NCBI GenBank assembly: GCA_963784195.1
Contig: CAWARA010000024.1
Coordinates: 1 to 64,000 of the forward strand
Source: CAVQAH01 sp963784195
Lineage (GTDB): Bacteria; Acidobacteriota; Vicinamibacteria; Vicinamibacterales; 2-12-FULL-66-21
Reading direction: 5' to 3'
Length of the DNA stretch: 64,000 nucleotides
The notes under the pieces are model-generated. The model had not been told where the DNA came from and ran no database searches. It was given only the letters and a program-made list of their open reading frames with translations. The position numbers were made by a program, and so were the translations under genes. Of this stretch, positions 63,029 through 64,000 are shown piece by piece. Within the stretch, counting starts at the first letter, position 1, and the number at the start of each line of letters is the position of its first letter.

Positions 63029-63867
63029 GCCGGCCCGTTGTGTCTCTCGAGTCTCGTCTTCAGTGCCCGGATCAGGTTCTCCGGCGTTCCGATGTCGATG
63101 AATCTCTCGTTGGGAAACCTCACGCCGTGAACCCGCAGGCCACTCTCGATCGCTGCGCGGATGACCGCGCCCACCGGCAGATCCCCTTGTGGATCGATGC
63201 CGCGAAATGCGAGCGCGTCCCGCGCATGAGTCGCGCGTGCTCGCTCGACGTGGTCGTGCATGAAGCGGCTGAACCCGGGCGACCACACGGCGCAGATCCA
63301 CGTGAAGCGCAGATCGGAGGACGGTGGCTTCAGATCGATCGAACGAATCCTCCCGTCGTCGTCGATGCCGAGCATGTCCAGCTGCGTGACGTCATCGCCG
63401 GGAAAGCAACCGAGCACGATGTCCGCATCCGTGCGCCGCATGTGCTCGAGCAAACGATCGAACACGTCGTCGGGGCCGAACAGGATGTCGGGAAAACCGA
63501 AAGCCACGGTCTGATTGGCGACGAAGGGGTACGCCCTGTCGAGCGTATCGGGGGGGCCGATCGAACCATCGATGACGACGTAGGCAATATGCAGCCCGAC
63601 GTTCCGGCCGTCACCGTAATAGGCGGGGATGTCCCACTTGCCGTCGCGCAGGATCACGTAGGCCCGGGCGACGCCTGCCCGCCGGAATTTGTCGAGCAGG
63701 TGGGTACTGGCCAGCTCGGGACGAAGATCGCCCTGGGCATCGGCGCGGAACCCGACGGGGTAGAGCTCCTTGCTGCAGGGAAGCGGCGCGATGCGCTTCC
63801 CGCGGCCGGCGGCCGGTATCAGTCCAACGATGTCTGTCACGGTCGAAGTCGGCGGATGATAACTCAC
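63025..63867 (-). CDS. Sugar-phosphate nucleotidyltransferase (RmlA-like)
   Basis: A 280-residue nucleotidyltransferase. GLIPAAGRGKRIAPLPCSKE is the nucleotide-binding loop with the catalytic Arg and Lys, followed by VAFGFPDILFGPDDVFDRLL (in which one Asp usually binds magnesium) and ERFIDIGTPENLIRAL near the end. It most resembles glucose-1-phosphate thymidylyltransferases. Only GTG starts are available: 63867, or 63840 (VTDIVGL), which would begin right at the fold. It follows the partial gene at the window end by 21 bp. Confidence 0.85.
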   Translation of the reverse strand: MSYHPPTSTVTDIVGLIPAAGRGKRIAPLPCSKELYPVGFRADAQGDLRPELASTHLLDKFRRAGVARAYVILRDGKWDIPAYYGDGRNVGLHIAYVVIDGSIGPPDTLDRAYPFVANQTVAFGFPDILFGPDDVFDRLLEHMRRTDADIVLGCFPGDDVTQLDMLGIDDDGRIRSIDLKPPSSDLRFTWICAVWSPGFSRFMHDHVERARATHARDALAFRGIDPQGDLPVGAVIRAAIESGLRVHGVRFPNERFIDIGTPENLIRALKTRLERHNGPA

Positions 63868-63888
63868 GCGCCGGCAATTTGATCGAGT

Positions 63889-64000
63889 TCACGGCACGGA
63901 GTCGTTCAGCGCAGCGTCGATCGTCGCTCGAGCCAGCGCGCGCAATCCGCCATCGTCCCCCGAATGCGCCAGGAAGGCGAGGCCAAGCGTCGAGGGCCCA
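63889..64000 (-). CDS. C-terminal end of an unidentified gene, cut by window edge
   Basis: The reading GPSTLGLAFLAHSGDDGGLR and on to ATIDAALNDSVP followed by TGA has the codon-position GC pattern and operon spacing (21 bp to the next gene) expected of a real gene. Only about 37 codons are in view, so the family cannot be named. Confidence 0.45.
   Translation of the reverse strand, partial: GPSTLGLAFLAHSGDDGGLRALARATIDAALNDSVP

Overview
The window is high-GC bacterial DNA that most resembles an Acidobacteriota genome, probably of the Vicinamibacteria type. This is inferred from gene content, not from a marker gene. It carries five MacB/FtsX-type 'ADOP' permeases with no ATPase, Oar-like TonB receptors with a carboxypeptidase-regulatory N-terminus, CadC-type winged helices fused to TolB/WD40 propellers, a long isocitrate lyase, and many secreted hydrolases. 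No rRNA, tRNA, CRISPR array, insertion sequence or phage gene was recognised.

Layout. 1-7 kb (minus): the 5' end of a GH3 glycosidase, an Oar-like TonB receptor and an ADOP permease, all frameshifted. 7-12 kb: an SGNH-like membrane protein diverging from a compact plus-strand operon of membrane-anchored ferritin-like protein, NodU/CmcH carbamoyltransferase, 70-residue membrane protein and zinc-ribbon methyltransferase. 12-21 kb: an intact ADOP, a DUF983 protein, a Rieske-FAD reductase, a spermidine-synthase-like membrane protein, a GNAT protein and a broken class V aminotransferase. Rearrangement scars lie here: a copy of the methyltransferase 3' end, and a miniature of the spermidine-synthase-like gene missing its middle. 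22-28 kb (minus): a six-gene MoxR/DUF58/VWA/BatD/TPR cassette. 28-38 kb (minus): four paralogous secreted GHS(A/S)G hydrolases with calcium-loop-like C-termini, an M29-like lipoprotein and two TonB-receptor remnants. 38-43 kb (minus): a LytTR two-component pair, a PQQ-propeller membrane protein, and an XRE/DUF2975 pair with a candidate operator. 43-52 kb: a leaderless LCMT-type methyltransferase, an AspT-family transporter, an ADOP, a glyoxalase-like protein, and isocitrate lyase abutting a headless ADOP fragment. 52-64 kb: a secreted barrel-like protein, two winged-helix regulators, an ankyrin protein, an ADOP, an M48 protease, and a 2H-phosphoesterase/nucleotidyltransferase pair. Several long inverted repeats fill the intergenic spaces of this last part.

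A window-wide oddity is that many otherwise well-preserved genes carry one reading-frame break, and the length from start to stop is then 3n+1, as expected from one inserted base. Often the extra base lengthens a short G, C or A run. This looks more like consensus error than gene decay, so single-break genes are listed as CDS with the break stated. Multiply broken or truncated genes are listed as pseudogenes.

The strongest candidates for something not well described are the ferritin-like/carbamoyltransferase operon at 8.2-11.9 kb and the hydrolase/TonB-receptor array at 27.9-38.1 kb.
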